From NCBI GenBank assembly GCA_947474715.1, contig CANJJT010000002.1, positions 83,543 to 147,542 of the forward strand: DNA of 64,000 nucleotides. The letters run 5' to 3'. The notes below the pieces were generated by a model that worked only from the letters and a program-made list of their open reading frames with translations, ran no database searches and was not told where the DNA came from. The DNA comes from CAIYPG01 sp903864555. Lineage in GTDB: Bacteria > Pseudomonadota > Gammaproteobacteria > Burkholderiales > SG8-39. Below are positions 24,293 to 33,113 of this stretch, piece by piece. How positions within the stretch are numbered: the stretch's first letter is position 1; each line of letters begins with the position of its first letter. A program made the position numbers and the translations under genes.

Positions 24293-25288
24293 ATGCCATC
24301 ATCGCCGCAATATTCGCCGCAATCGCCGCTTCGCACGCTGCTGCTGGCCGCGCTGCTGCTGCAGCCCCTTGCGGCACAGGCCCAGGCGGAGGACTTCCCC
24401 GCCCGCGCCATGCGCTTCATCATCCCCTATCCGCCCGGGGGCATTACCGACACCATTGGCCGGCTGGTCGGCAACAAGCTGTCGCAGGATTTCAACCAGA
24501 CCATCATCATCGACAACCGTCCCGGCGCCGGCGGCAACATCGGTGCGCAGATCGCCGCCAAGGCCTCGCCCGACGGCCACACCCTGTTCATGGGTTTTCC
24601 CGGCACCCATGGCATCAACGTGCACATGTACAAGGACATGGGCTACGACCCGATCAAGGACTTCCAGCCCATCACCCTGCTGATCAAGTCGCCCATGGTG
24701 CTGCTCATCCATGCCTCGGTGCCGGCCAACAACCTGCAGGAACTGATTGCCCATGCCAAGGCCAACCCGGGCAAGCTCAACTTCGGCTCCTCCGGCACCG
24801 GCGGCGCTTCGCATTTCGCGCTGGTGAGCTTCCAGCTGGCCGCCGGCGTGGACATCACCCACGTCCCCTACAAGGGCACGGCCGGTGTCGAAACCGACGT
24901 CATGGCCGGGCGCCTCTCCGGCCACTTCGGTTCGGAGATCAGCTCCATGGGCGGGGTGAAGACCGGGGTGAAGAAGCCCATCGCCGTCACCAGCCAGAAA
25001 CGGCTGAAGAACTGGCCCGCCATTCCTGCGCTGGCCGAAACCTTTTCAGGCTTCGAGTATGGCACCTGGCTGGGCGTGCTCACGCCCGCAGGCGTGCCTG
25101 CGGCGCGGGTGGACAAGCTCAACCGCGGCCTGAGGAAGGCCATGGAGGATGCCGACGTTCAGAAGCGCTTTGCCGAGAACGGCGTGGAGGCCGCCGGCGG
25201 CACACCAGCCGAGTTCGCCGCCTTCATTGCCTCGGAGACGAAGAAGTTCGCGCAGATCGTCAAGGTCTCGGGCGCCAAGCCGGAATAG
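24293..25288 (+). CDS. Bug/TctC-family receptor in the crotonase operon
   Basis: This 331-residue periplasmic binding protein has a signal peptide ending near AQAQAED. It is followed by the Bug motifs RFIIPYPPGGITDTIGR, NRPGAGGNIGAQIAA, SPDGHTLF, LNFGSSGTGGASHF and THVPYKGTAG. The ATG at 24293 is taken because CGGAGG lies 7 bases upstream; the ATG at 24266 would add nine residues. It lies 63 bases after the CoA transferase and 60 before the amidohydrolase, so it is a member of the operon. It probably captures the acid that the operon degrades, which is inference. Confidence 0.92.
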   Translation: MPSSPQYSPQSPLRTLLLAALLLQPLAAQAQAEDFPARAMRFIIPYPPGGITDTIGRLVGNKLSQDFNQTIIIDNRPGAGGNIGAQIAAKASPDGHTLFMGFPGTHGINVHMYKDMGYDPIKDFQPITLLIKSPMVLLIHASVPANNLQELIAHAKANPGKLNFGSSGTGGASHFALVSFQLAAGVDITHVPYKGTAGVETDVMAGRLSGHFGSEISSMGGVKTGVKKPIAVTSQKRLKNWPAIPALAETFSGFEYGTWLGVLTPAGVPAARVDKLNRGLRKAMEDADVQKRFAENGVEAAGGTPAEFAAFIASETKKFAQIVKVSGAKPE

Positions 25289-25348
25289 GCTAACCGCGGG
25301 CATCCTACACACCACACACACCATTCAGACAACAACGAGGAATCCGCA

Positions 25349-26857
25349 ATGAGCATGACCGAAGGCGCGAAGATACGCAGCCAGCTGAACCACCCCATCA
25401 TCGACGGCGACGGCCACTGGGTCGAAACCATCCCGGTGCACCTGGATTACATCCGGCAGGTGGCGGGACCCGACATGGCCAAGCGCTACGCTGCCTACTG
25501 CTCCTCACACCCGCGCTGGTACCAGGCGAGCGACGAGGAACGCCGCAACAAGCGCATGCGCCGCGCCACCTGGTGGCTCACCCCCACCCACACCGAAGAC
25601 CGCGCCGCCATCATGATGCCCAAGCTGCTGCGCCAGCGCATGGACAACCTGGGCATCGACTTTGCGGTGATGTACACCTCGATCGGCCTGAACCTGCACC
25701 GTATCCAGTCCGAGGACATGCGCAAGGCCGTGGGCCGCGCCTACAACATCATGGCGCGCGACTGGTTCGCCGAGCACATGGACCGCTTCGCGCCCGCGGC
25801 CGTGGTCACCGCCATCACGCCTGACGAGGCGGTGGAGGAAATCCGCTTCATCCGCCAGGAGCTGGGTCTCAAGGTCATCATGATGGCGGGTGCCTTCCCG
25901 CGCGTGATCCCGGCCCACGCCGACAAGCTGGCCACCGCTGCGGCCGGCGACTTCCGCATGAAGCCCAACGAGCTGCCCTACTACATCGAGGCGCTGGGCT
26001 TGGACAACCAGTACGACTACGACCCGGTGTGGAAGACCTGCACCGAGCTGGGCGTGGCGGTGTCCGCGCATGGTGGCAGCCGTGACTGGGTGGACCGCAT
26101 GTCCTGGACCAATGACGTGTACAACCACATCGACCACTTCGCTAACGCCAACCACACCTTTGCCAAGGCGGTGTTCCTGGGCGGGGTGGTGAAGCGTTTC
26201 CCCAACCTGAACTTCGCCTTCCTCGAAGGCGGCATGGGCTGGGCGGCCTCACTCTGCTGCGACCTGCAGGGCCACTGGGAAAAACGCAACTGGCCGTCCA
26301 TGCAGGAGAACCTGCGCCCCACCAACCTCGACCAGGCGCGCATGCGCCAGCTGATGGAACAGTACGGCGGGCCGCGCATGCGCGAACACATCGACGAGAT
26401 CTTCGCCAGCTTCGAATGGAGCAAGGTGGGCGCCACCGTGGAAGACCTCACCGCGCGCGAGAAGGAACACTACGACGACTTCGGCCACGTCGGCCCCTTC
26501 GCCAACAAGCGCGAAGTGCGCGAACTGTTCGCCCGCAACTTCCACTTCGGCTGCGAGGCCGACGACCCCACCACCATGTTCGCCTTCGACCCGCGCATGA
26601 AGGTACGCCTGAAGGCGGTGTTCAGCTCCGACATCGGCCACTGGGACGTGCCGCACATCGACGAGGTGGTGCCCGAAGTGCACGAGGCGCTGGAGAAAGG
26701 CATCCTCACGCAGCAGGACTTCCGCGACTTCACCTTCTCGCACGTCGTGAACCTGCATGGGGGCATGAACCCGGATTTCTTCAAAGGCACGGTGGTTGAG
26801 GAAGCGGCCGGAGCGGAGCTCGCGCGCCTGAAGGGCTTGCGGGCGAAGGCGGCCTGA
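25349..26857 (+). CDS. Amidohydrolase-2 family protein
   Basis: The 502-residue protein has a metal-site opening IIDGDGHWVE near residue 17, followed by AHGGSRDW, FLEGGMGW near residue 290 and VFSSDIGHWDVP, which holds the late conserved Asp. This family (ACMSD-like amidohydrolases) includes decarboxylases and C-C hydrolases of aromatic breakdown. The block FLEGGMGW has Met where relatives such as the protein at 38955-40109 have His (EAGHGW). It is the last gene of the operon; a strong terminator follows 26 bases later. The substrate is unknown. Confidence 0.85.
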   Translation: MSMTEGAKIRSQLNHPIIDGDGHWVETIPVHLDYIRQVAGPDMAKRYAAYCSSHPRWYQASDEERRNKRMRRATWWLTPTHTEDRAAIMMPKLLRQRMDNLGIDFAVMYTSIGLNLHRIQSEDMRKAVGRAYNIMARDWFAEHMDRFAPAAVVTAITPDEAVEEIRFIRQELGLKVIMMAGAFPRVIPAHADKLATAAAGDFRMKPNELPYYIEALGLDNQYDYDPVWKTCTELGVAVSAHGGSRDWVDRMSWTNDVYNHIDHFANANHTFAKAVFLGGVVKRFPNLNFAFLEGGMGWAASLCCDLQGHWEKRNWPSMQENLRPTNLDQARMRQLMEQYGGPRMREHIDEIFASFEWSKVGATVEDLTAREKEHYDDFGHVGPFANKREVRELFARNFHFGCEADDPTTMFAFDPRMKVRLKAVFSSDIGHWDVPHIDEVVPEVHEALEKGILTQQDFRDFTFSHVVNLHGGMNPDFFKGTVVEEAAGAELARLKGLRAKAA

Positions 26858-26882
26858 GCAGGCAGGCGCCTCGGCATACCGG

Positions 26883-26916
26883 ACGGGGGCGAGCCAGGGC
26901 TCGCCCCCGTTTTTTT
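26883..26916 (+). terminator. Strong rho-independent terminator of the crotonase operon
   Basis: A perfect 12-bp stem (ACGGGGGCGAGC / GCTCGCCCCCGT) with a 4-base loop is followed by a run of seven Ts. It ends the + strand operon and lies 7 bases before the end of the convergent Bug gene. Confidence 0.9.
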
Positions 26917-26922
26917 GTCTGG

Positions 26923-27957
26923 CTATTCGATGACCAGACCGATCTGTTTCACCAGTTTCGAATAGGTCTCGAATTCAGCCTGGTATGCCCTGGCCCCGTC
27001 CTCAGGCGAGCTGGCGATGATGTTGTAGCCATTGGCGGAGACCTTGGCGGCCAGGTCCGGTGAGCGCAGCGCCTTGACGATGGCTGCGTTGAGCTGGTTC
27101 ACCAGCGCGGTCGGAGTGGCCGAGGGAACCAGGTAGTAATTCCGGGTGGCCGCACCGTTGACGCCCAGGGTTTCACGCATGGTGGGGATGTCCGGCAGGC
27201 TGTCCCAGCGTCCCGAGGAGCTCACCGCCAGCGGGCGCACCTTGCCTGACTTGATGTGCGGGCGAATGGTGTTGTCGACAAAGGCAAAGTCGACCTGCTC
27301 GCCCAGCAGCGCGGTCGCCGCCTCGGAGGTGCCCTTGTAGGGAACATGCACCCCCTTGGCCTGCGCGGCCAGCAGGACCATTTCAGCATTCAGGTGCTGG
27401 GTGCCGCCCAGGCCGGTCGAGCCGAAGGTGAGCTGCCTGGGGGATTTGCGTGCAATTTCCAGCAGGTCCTTGATGGAACGTGCCTCCGAGGAGGCTGGAA
27501 CGGCCAGGATGCTGGGCACCTCGGTCAGCCAGGACACCAGGGTCAGGGTCTTCAGGATATCCAGGGGATATTCCTTCAGGCTGGCGGCCGCGGTGAGCAT
27601 GGAGGAATAGGTGCTGAGGATGGTGTAGCCATCCGGCGCGGCCCTGGCGACGATGCCTGCGGAGATGGCAAAAGCGCCGCCGGGCCGGTTCTCGACCAGC
27701 ACCGGCTGCCCCCAGAATTCCGACAGCTTGCCGGCCATCAGGCGGGTCTGCGTCTCGGCGCCGCCGCCGGGCGCATACGGAATGACCAGCCGCACCGGCT
27801 TGACGGGAAAGGTCTGCGCGCTGGCACTGGCCGGAAACACCGCTGGCAGGGCCAGGGGCATCATCAGGCCCAGCAGGCATGCGCGCCACCGGCCCCGTCG
27901 CCCCGTACCGACTTTTTCACTGAAACGCTGCAAGGCTTTGTGCCTGAACTGTGTCAT
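26923..27957 (-). CDS. Bug/TctC-family receptor downstream of hyuAB
   Basis: This 344-residue periplasmic binding protein has a long signal region: a basic N-terminus, a hydrophobic core around LLGLMMPLALPAVFPASAS, and probable cleavage near ASAQ. Bug motifs are FPVKPVRLVIPYAPGGGAET, ENRPGGAF, AAPDGYTIL, LTFGSTGLGGTQH and HVPYKGTSEA. AGGAGC precedes the ATG at 27957. It follows hyuB by 120 bases on the same strand, so a hyuA-hyuB-Bug transcript is likely. The pairing suggests import of a cyclic amide or related acid; that is inference. Confidence 0.9.
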   Translation of the reverse strand: MTQFRHKALQRFSEKVGTGRRGRWRACLLGLMMPLALPAVFPASASAQTFPVKPVRLVIPYAPGGGAETQTRLMAGKLSEFWGQPVLVENRPGGAFAISAGIVARAAPDGYTILSTYSSMLTAAASLKEYPLDILKTLTLVSWLTEVPSILAVPASSEARSIKDLLEIARKSPRQLTFGSTGLGGTQHLNAEMVLLAAQAKGVHVPYKGTSEAATALLGEQVDFAFVDNTIRPHIKSGKVRPLAVSSSGRWDSLPDIPTMRETLGVNGAATRNYYLVPSATPTALVNQLNAAIVKALRSPDLAAKVSANGYNIIASSPEDGARAYQAEFETYSKLVKQIGLVIE

Positions 27958-28077
27958 TGCGACCGCTCCTGTTGGTTGACCACGACCGGCGACTCTTGCC
28001 GCGCGCCTGGCTAAAGCGAACCTTCCTTGCCGCCATCCGGAACTGGGGATGACGGCCCTGCCTGCCCTACCCTGCCC

Positions 28078-29835
28078 TTATCGGCCGGCGCTTTGGCCAA
28101 GCGGCTGCAACTGCTCGTCGAACGCCACGCCGTAGTCACGCGCCGCGCCTTCGCGCGAAACATAGCCACGCTGCACATCGGCCACCAGGCTGTCCAGGGC
28201 ACGCTCCTGCGGTGGGCCATAACCGCCGCCGCCACCGGTGTGGATGGTGACGCGATCGCCAGCCTGCAGCGCGCTGGTGTCCTTGAGGACCTCACTGGTG
28301 CTGCCATCGGTTTTGGTGACAAAGGCTGCGCCGCCCTTGGCCGGGCCGCCGCCATTGATGCCCCAGGGCGGACAGGCGGTGCGGTCAGTGAGGATGGCAA
28401 ACTCGCATGGCCCGAGCACCTTGTACTTCTTGGTCATGCCCAGGCCGCCGCGGAATTTGCCGGCGCCGCCGGAATCGGTGCGCAGGCGCATCTCCTCCAG
28501 CAACAGGGGAAATTCCGCCTCCTGCGCCTCGATGGGAATCAGGCGCGTGTCGCCGTGGCACATGGTGCGGAACGGCCCCGGACCATCGCCGTCGGAGAGC
28601 GCACCCCAGCCGCCAAAGCCACTCTCGGCGCACTGGAAAGGCGCTTTGGAGCCGGGCCGCGTGCCGCGAAAACGCACCGAGGAAAATGTCGCGTAGTGAC
28701 CGCCGGCTGCGCGATGGGGATTGGCCGGCGCGAGCGCCCTGATCACCAGGTCGATCAGGGTGGGCAGCGCCAGGTTGTAGTAACTGCGTGCCGCGGCCGG
28801 ACCGCAGTTCATGATGTTGCCCTCGGGCAGCACCAGCTTCAGGGGCCGGAAGGTGCCTTCGCTGGCATGGCCTTCCGGCAACACGGCGTAACGAAAGCCC
28901 AGGCGTGCCACCGACTGCCCGCCACCCGAGGCCCCGGCGTTGATGGAGCTCTGAGTTTCCTTGGGCAGGTCGGACAAATCGACGGTCATTTCCTCACCCG
29001 CGATGGTGACGGTCACCTTGAGCGGGATGGGCTTGCCGCGATGCAGGCCGTCATCATCCATGAAGGCCTCGGCCGAGTAAGTGCCATCGGGGATGGCCGC
29101 TATGGCCTTGCGCGATGCTCGCTCGGCCTGCGCCCACATGGCCTCGACGCACTGCCGGAACACCGGCAGGCCGTACTTGGCCAGGATGCCCACCACACCA
29201 TCGCGCCCCATGTAGCAGGCGCCGATCTGCGCGTCGATGTCACCCATGAGTTCATCGGGTAGCCGCGAATTGGTGCGGATGATGCGCTGCACCTCGGCAT
29301 TCAGGCGCCCCCCGGCGTACAGCTTCACGGTGTTGAGGAGCAGGCCTTCCTGCCAGATGTCGGTGGCAAAGCGGCTGGTCGAACCCAGGTTGCGCCCGCC
29401 GATGTCCACCCAGTGCATGACCACCACGATAAAGGCCACCGGCCTTTTCTGGCTGGCGTCGAACACCGGCGTGTACATGGCGACGTTGTTCAGGTGCTGG
29501 CCGATGTCGTTGCTGACCACCACGTCGCCTTCCTCGAAGCCGTCGGCGCCGTAGATTTTCAGACCGTCGCGCACCGCCGCGCCCAGCACGTCGGCGATGA
29601 AGAGGGGCATGCCTGCAGTGGACTGGCACAGCAGCAGGCCTTCGCCATCGACGATGCCCACGGCGTAATCCTTGTACTCCGACACCAGCAGGCTGAAGGC
29701 GGTGCGGGTGATGTTGAGGTCCATGTGGTCGGCAATGGCCACCAGGCGGCGCTTGATCACCTCCACGGTGACCGGATCGGCCTTGCCAGGCTGGTTGGCC
29801 GCGCGCGCGGCGCCGGAGTTAGTTTCGGCAGTCAA
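28078..29835 (-). CDS. hyuB: Hydantoinase B/oxoprolinase family protein (HyuB)
   Basis: The 585-residue protein carries the HyuB blocks DPVTVEVIKRRLVAIADHMD, GEGLLLCQSTAGMPLF, VVSNDI, GRNLGSTSRF and the Gly-rich FRGGLGMTKKY. HyuB is the catalytic partner of HyuA in ATP-dependent hydantoinases, 5-oxoprolinases and acetone-carboxylase-type enzymes. The start is TTG at 29835, inside the end of hyuA; AAGGAG lies 7 bases before it, so the two frames overlap by 17 bases. The C-terminal region includes HTGGGGGYGPP. The substrate cannot be deduced. Confidence 0.88.
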   Translation of the reverse strand: MTAETNSGAARAANQPGKADPVTVEVIKRRLVAIADHMDLNITRTAFSLLVSEYKDYAVGIVDGEGLLLCQSTAGMPLFIADVLGAAVRDGLKIYGADGFEEGDVVVSNDIGQHLNNVAMYTPVFDASQKRPVAFIVVVMHWVDIGGRNLGSTSRFATDIWQEGLLLNTVKLYAGGRLNAEVQRIIRTNSRLPDELMGDIDAQIGACYMGRDGVVGILAKYGLPVFRQCVEAMWAQAERASRKAIAAIPDGTYSAEAFMDDDGLHRGKPIPLKVTVTIAGEEMTVDLSDLPKETQSSINAGASGGGQSVARLGFRYAVLPEGHASEGTFRPLKLVLPEGNIMNCGPAAARSYYNLALPTLIDLVIRALAPANPHRAAGGHYATFSSVRFRGTRPGSKAPFQCAESGFGGWGALSDGDGPGPFRTMCHGDTRLIPIEAQEAEFPLLLEEMRLRTDSGGAGKFRGGLGMTKKYKVLGPCEFAILTDRTACPPWGINGGGPAKGGAAFVTKTDGSTSEVLKDTSALQAGDRVTIHTGGGGGYGPPQERALDSLVADVQRGYVSREGAARDYGVAFDEQLQPLGQSAGR

Positions 29836-31915
29836 TCCGGATCTCCTTGAGTTCGCCTATGCTGAATCGGTCCCCGGGACCGACCAACGTGGTGGCACCG
29901 TACTCCTCGATGACCGCCGGGCCCTCCGCCGCGAAGCCGACCGGCAGTGCATAGCGGTTGTACACCGGTGTGCTGACATGGCGGCCGGCGTCGAGGAAAT
30001 ACACCTCGCGTGTCCGGGCCCCGCCCTGGTGGGCACTTCCCTGGCTGTTCATCAGGCCATCGGTGTCGGGACGGCGCATCCCCAGCGTGGCCGCCACATG
30101 CACGGCGACGAATTCCACCGGCGCCCCGGGCATGGAATGGCCATAGCGCTGGTGGTAGGCCGTGTGGAACTGGCCGGCCAGGTCGTCCAGGGACTGGCCC
30201 TGGATGAGCGCCACCTTGAGCGAATGTTTCTGCCCGACATAGCGCAACTCGGCCTGATTGCGAAAGGCCACGCTGGCCCTGCTCGCCTCGCTTTCGCGGC
30301 CGAAGTCGGCCTCCATGGCCTGGCGCGAGTCGCGCTGCAGTTCATCGACCATCGCGGCCAGCTTCTGCATCGACGCCGCAGACAGGTCGGCCACGAAGGT
30401 GCGCGCCGAGTCCAGCCGCGCCTCGGCCAGCAGCATGCCGGTGGCCGAGAAGTTGCCCGGCTCCGGCGGGATGATGACCAACGGGATGTGCAGCTCGCGC
30501 GCCAGCTCCGCCGAATGCAGCGGACCGCCGCCGCCATAGCTCACCAGGGCGAAGTCGCGGGGATCCTTGCCGCGCGCGATGGAGATGCGCTTGATGGCAT
30601 CGGCCATGGTGAACCCGGCGATGGTGAGCATGCCGCTGGCTGCGCGCGTGACGCCCTCCTCGCCGCCGTACTGCAGCGGCGCGGCAATCTTCTGCGCGAT
30701 GGCCTGGCGCGCGGCGGCCGCATCCAGCTTCATCTCGCCGCCGAGGAAGAAGTCGGCATCCAGCCGGCCCAGCACCAGATTGGCATCGGTCACCGTGGGT
30801 TCGGTGCCGCCGCGCGAATAGCAGACCGGGCCCGGTGTGGAGCCGGCGCTGCGCGGCCCCACCGACATGCTGCCGTTCTCATCCACCCAGGCAATGGAGC
30901 CGCCGCCGGCGCCCACTTCGATGATGTCGATGACATTGCCGCGGATGGGGAAACCGGTTTCCTCCCCGCCGATGTAATAGGTGGATTCCACCGCATACTC
31001 GCCGTTCTCGATCAGGATGCATTTGGCTGTGGTGCCGCCCATGTCGAAGGCAATGATGTTGGGCAGGCCCAGGGCCGAGGCATAGCGCGCCGCGCCGATG
31101 CAGCCGCCAACGGGGCCGGACTCCACCAGTGAAATGGGCTCGCGCACCGTGCGTGCTGAAGACACGACGCCGCCATGCGAGCCCATGAACAGCAGTGAGC
31201 CCGGAAAGCCGACCTTGCGCAGGCTCTGGTCGAAATGCTCCACATAGCGGCTGACCTGCGGACCGACATAGGCATTGGAAGCGGCGGTGGCGGTGCGTTC
31301 GAACTCGTGCCATTCGCGCGTCACCTCGGTGCCCGAAGTGACGAAAGCCGCGGGCAGCAGCTCACGCAGCAATGCTACTGCGCGCTGCTCATGCACAGGG
31401 TTGGCGTAGGCGTTGAGGAAGGAGACCGCCACGGCCTCCACGCCGGACTGCGCGAGGCGCACGGCCAGCCCGCGCAACTCGTCCTCGGCCAGCGGCGTTT
31501 CCACCGTGCCATCGGCGCGCATGCGCTCGCCCACCTCGAAGCGCAGTTCATGCGGAATGAGCGGCTCATCGCGCCGGAAGCGCAGATCGAAGGGGCGCAT
31601 GCGGTTGCCGCGTGCGATCTCCAGCACGTCGGCAAAGCCGCGCGTGGTGACCAGTGCGGTGCGGGCGCCGGAACGTTGCAGCAGGGCATTGATGACGAGG
31701 GTGGTGCCATGCTTGACGAAGATGGCGTCCTTCGCATTCACCTCCGCCCGTCGGATGCAGTCGAACACACCGCGCCCGAGGTCGTCGTAGGTGGTGGGGC
31801 TCTTGGCAAAGCTGAGGGCGCCCGTGTCGAGGTCGCAGGCCACCAGATCGGTGAAGGTGCCGCCTATGTCTACGCTGAAGATGAAAGCCACTTTGTTATC
31901 CCGCGAAATGCTCAT
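29819..31915 (-). CDS. hyuA: Hydantoinase A/oxoprolinase family protein (HyuA)
   Basis: The 698-residue protein has the actin-fold ATP-binding motifs FSVDIGGTFTDLV at about residue 13 and IIAFDMGGTTAKC near residue 290. Between and after these are KHGTTLVINALLQRSGA, GPVGGC and SYGGGGPLHS. HyuA uses ATP to activate the amide or carbonyl substrate for HyuB. The ATG at 31915 gives the usual length but has no clear Shine-Dalgarno; GTG at 31891 is an alternative closer to the domain start. It overlaps hyuB by 17 bases, so the two are translated as a unit. Confidence 0.88.
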   Translation of the reverse strand: MSISRDNKVAFIFSVDIGGTFTDLVACDLDTGALSFAKSPTTYDDLGRGVFDCIRRAEVNAKDAIFVKHGTTLVINALLQRSGARTALVTTRGFADVLEIARGNRMRPFDLRFRRDEPLIPHELRFEVGERMRADGTVETPLAEDELRGLAVRLAQSGVEAVAVSFLNAYANPVHEQRAVALLRELLPAAFVTSGTEVTREWHEFERTATAASNAYVGPQVSRYVEHFDQSLRKVGFPGSLLFMGSHGGVVSSARTVREPISLVESGPVGGCIGAARYASALGLPNIIAFDMGGTTAKCILIENGEYAVESTYYIGGEETGFPIRGNVIDIIEVGAGGGSIAWVDENGSMSVGPRSAGSTPGPVCYSRGGTEPTVTDANLVLGRLDADFFLGGEMKLDAAAARQAIAQKIAAPLQYGGEEGVTRAASGMLTIAGFTMADAIKRISIARGKDPRDFALVSYGGGGPLHSAELARELHIPLVIIPPEPGNFSATGMLLAEARLDSARTFVADLSAASMQKLAAMVDELQRDSRQAMEADFGRESEASRASVAFRNQAELRYVGQKHSLKVALIQGQSLDDLAGQFHTAYHQRYGHSMPGAPVEFVAVHVAATLGMRRPDTDGLMNSQGSAHQGGARTREVYFLDAGRHVSTPVYNRYALPVGFAAEGPAVIEEYGATTLVGPGDRFSIGELKEIRIDCRN

Positions 31916-32118
31916 GTCGGTGGAGGAACGGCCGGCAGCGTCAGGCAGGTCGCCGGCCTTGTCTGCCTTTTGGGGACAAGGCCCCCCTTGGCAGCCGCAG
32001 CAGTATAAGCAGCGGGCAAGGATACTGCATAGAATCGCCCGGGGCTGTCCTGCCTGCCGGCGCGAAACTCTGGCCCGGCCCGGCAGGCGCACCGCGCCGG
32101 CAAGCCGGACAATGCCGT

Positions 32119-32183
32119 TTTATTATTATCAATTTAGAATTGTAGTCTCTGTCATTATTGAAACAAGCTATTTATTATTATCA
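32119..32183 (+). promoter_or_regulatory. AT-rich promoter region with 13-nt direct repeats
   Basis: TTTATTATTATCA occurs at 32119-32131 and again at 32171-32183, inside an AT-rich patch between the divergent hyuA and glutathione S-transferase genes. A TTGAAA box lies at 32158-32163. The repeats could be regulator sites; the exact promoter boxes are uncertain. Confidence 0.35.
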
Positions 32184-32200
32184 TTCATCAGGAGAACCCC

Positions 32201-32818
32201 ATGCCCCAGATCACCCTGCTCGGCGGCTACAGCAGCCCCTTCACGCGCAAGGTGCGCATCGTGTTTGCCGAAAAAAACATGGCATTCACCCTGGAGCAGG
32301 TCACCACGGCCGGCGAGGACAACCCGGTGATTCCGCGCAACCCGCTCGGCAAGATCCCCACCATCATCGTCGATGGTGGCCAGTCCATCTATGACTCACG
32401 CGTCATCGTCGACTACCTGGAAGCCATCGCGCCCTCGCCCGCCTTGCTGCCGGCCGACGGCATGGACCGCGTGATGGTGAAGCGCTGGGAAGCCCTCGGC
32501 GATGGCATCTGCGATGCCGGCGTGGCCTGCATGGGCGAAAAGCGCCGCACCGCCAACCAGAGCCAGGACTACATCGACCGGCAACTGGGCAAGGTGAAAC
32601 GCGGCATCGCCGTGGCAGCGAAGGAACTGGGCGACAAGCCCTGGTGCCATGGCGGCAGCCACACGCTGGCCGACATCGCCCTGGGCACGGCGCTGGGCTA
32701 CATCGCTTTTCGCTTCCCCGATTACGACTGGCAGACGGCCTACCCCAACCTCAAGGCCTTCCACGAGCGCATGATGGCGCGGCCGGCGTTTTCCTCGACG
32801 GTGCCCGCGGATCACTGA
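32201..32818 (+). CDS. Glutathione S-transferase family protein
   Basis: The 205-residue protein has an N-terminal thioredoxin-like domain (residues 1-80) with YSSPFTRKVRIVFAEKNM, NPLGKIPTI and the glutathione-binding YDSRVIVDYLE. An all-helical C-terminal domain follows, with SHTLADIALGTALGYIAFRF, the GST folding motif region. It would conjugate glutathione to electrophiles or use it for isomerisation or reductive dehalogenation; the substrate is not predictable. AGGAG precedes the ATG. It is divergent from hyuA. Confidence 0.9.
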   Translation: MPQITLLGGYSSPFTRKVRIVFAEKNMAFTLEQVTTAGEDNPVIPRNPLGKIPTIIVDGGQSIYDSRVIVDYLEAIAPSPALLPADGMDRVMVKRWEALGDGICDAGVACMGEKRRTANQSQDYIDRQLGKVKRGIAVAAKELGDKPWCHGGSHTLADIALGTALGYIAFRFPDYDWQTAYPNLKAFHERMMARPAFSSTVPADH

Positions 32819-32883
32819 GCCATCACCATCACGGCAGGGACAATGACAAAGCAGTGTCCCTTGATCGCGCCAGAGAGGGCCGC

Positions 32884-33054
32884 ATGACCATGCGACACCA
32901 GCCAGTGGATGGCATCCGGCTTTCAGTCAGCGAAGCTTCCGGCCTGGGGGAGCGGGCGCTCAGGACCCTCGACTACGACGAGGAGCAGGCGAATGCCGTC
33001 TGCAATTACCTGATCGATAATCAGCCACTGCGGTTGCCCCCCATCCATGCATGA
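32884..33054 (+). pseudogene. N-terminal remnant of an Ldh2-type malate/L-lactate dehydrogenase gene
   Basis: A 56-residue frame reads IRLSVSEASGLGERALRTLD followed by YDEEQANAVCNYLID. This is like the first helices of the Ldh2/YiaK/YlbC oxidoreductase family, normally about 340 residues. It stops after the point where the next conserved block should begin, and no later part of the family is seen before the CoA-transferase gene at 33114. A small intact protein cannot be excluded, but a truncated relic is more likely. Confidence 0.5.
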
Positions 33055-33113
33055 TGCGATGATCCGGCACCCTTCCCTCATGGCCTCATGGCCGCATGAA
33101 ACGGCAACCCTCC

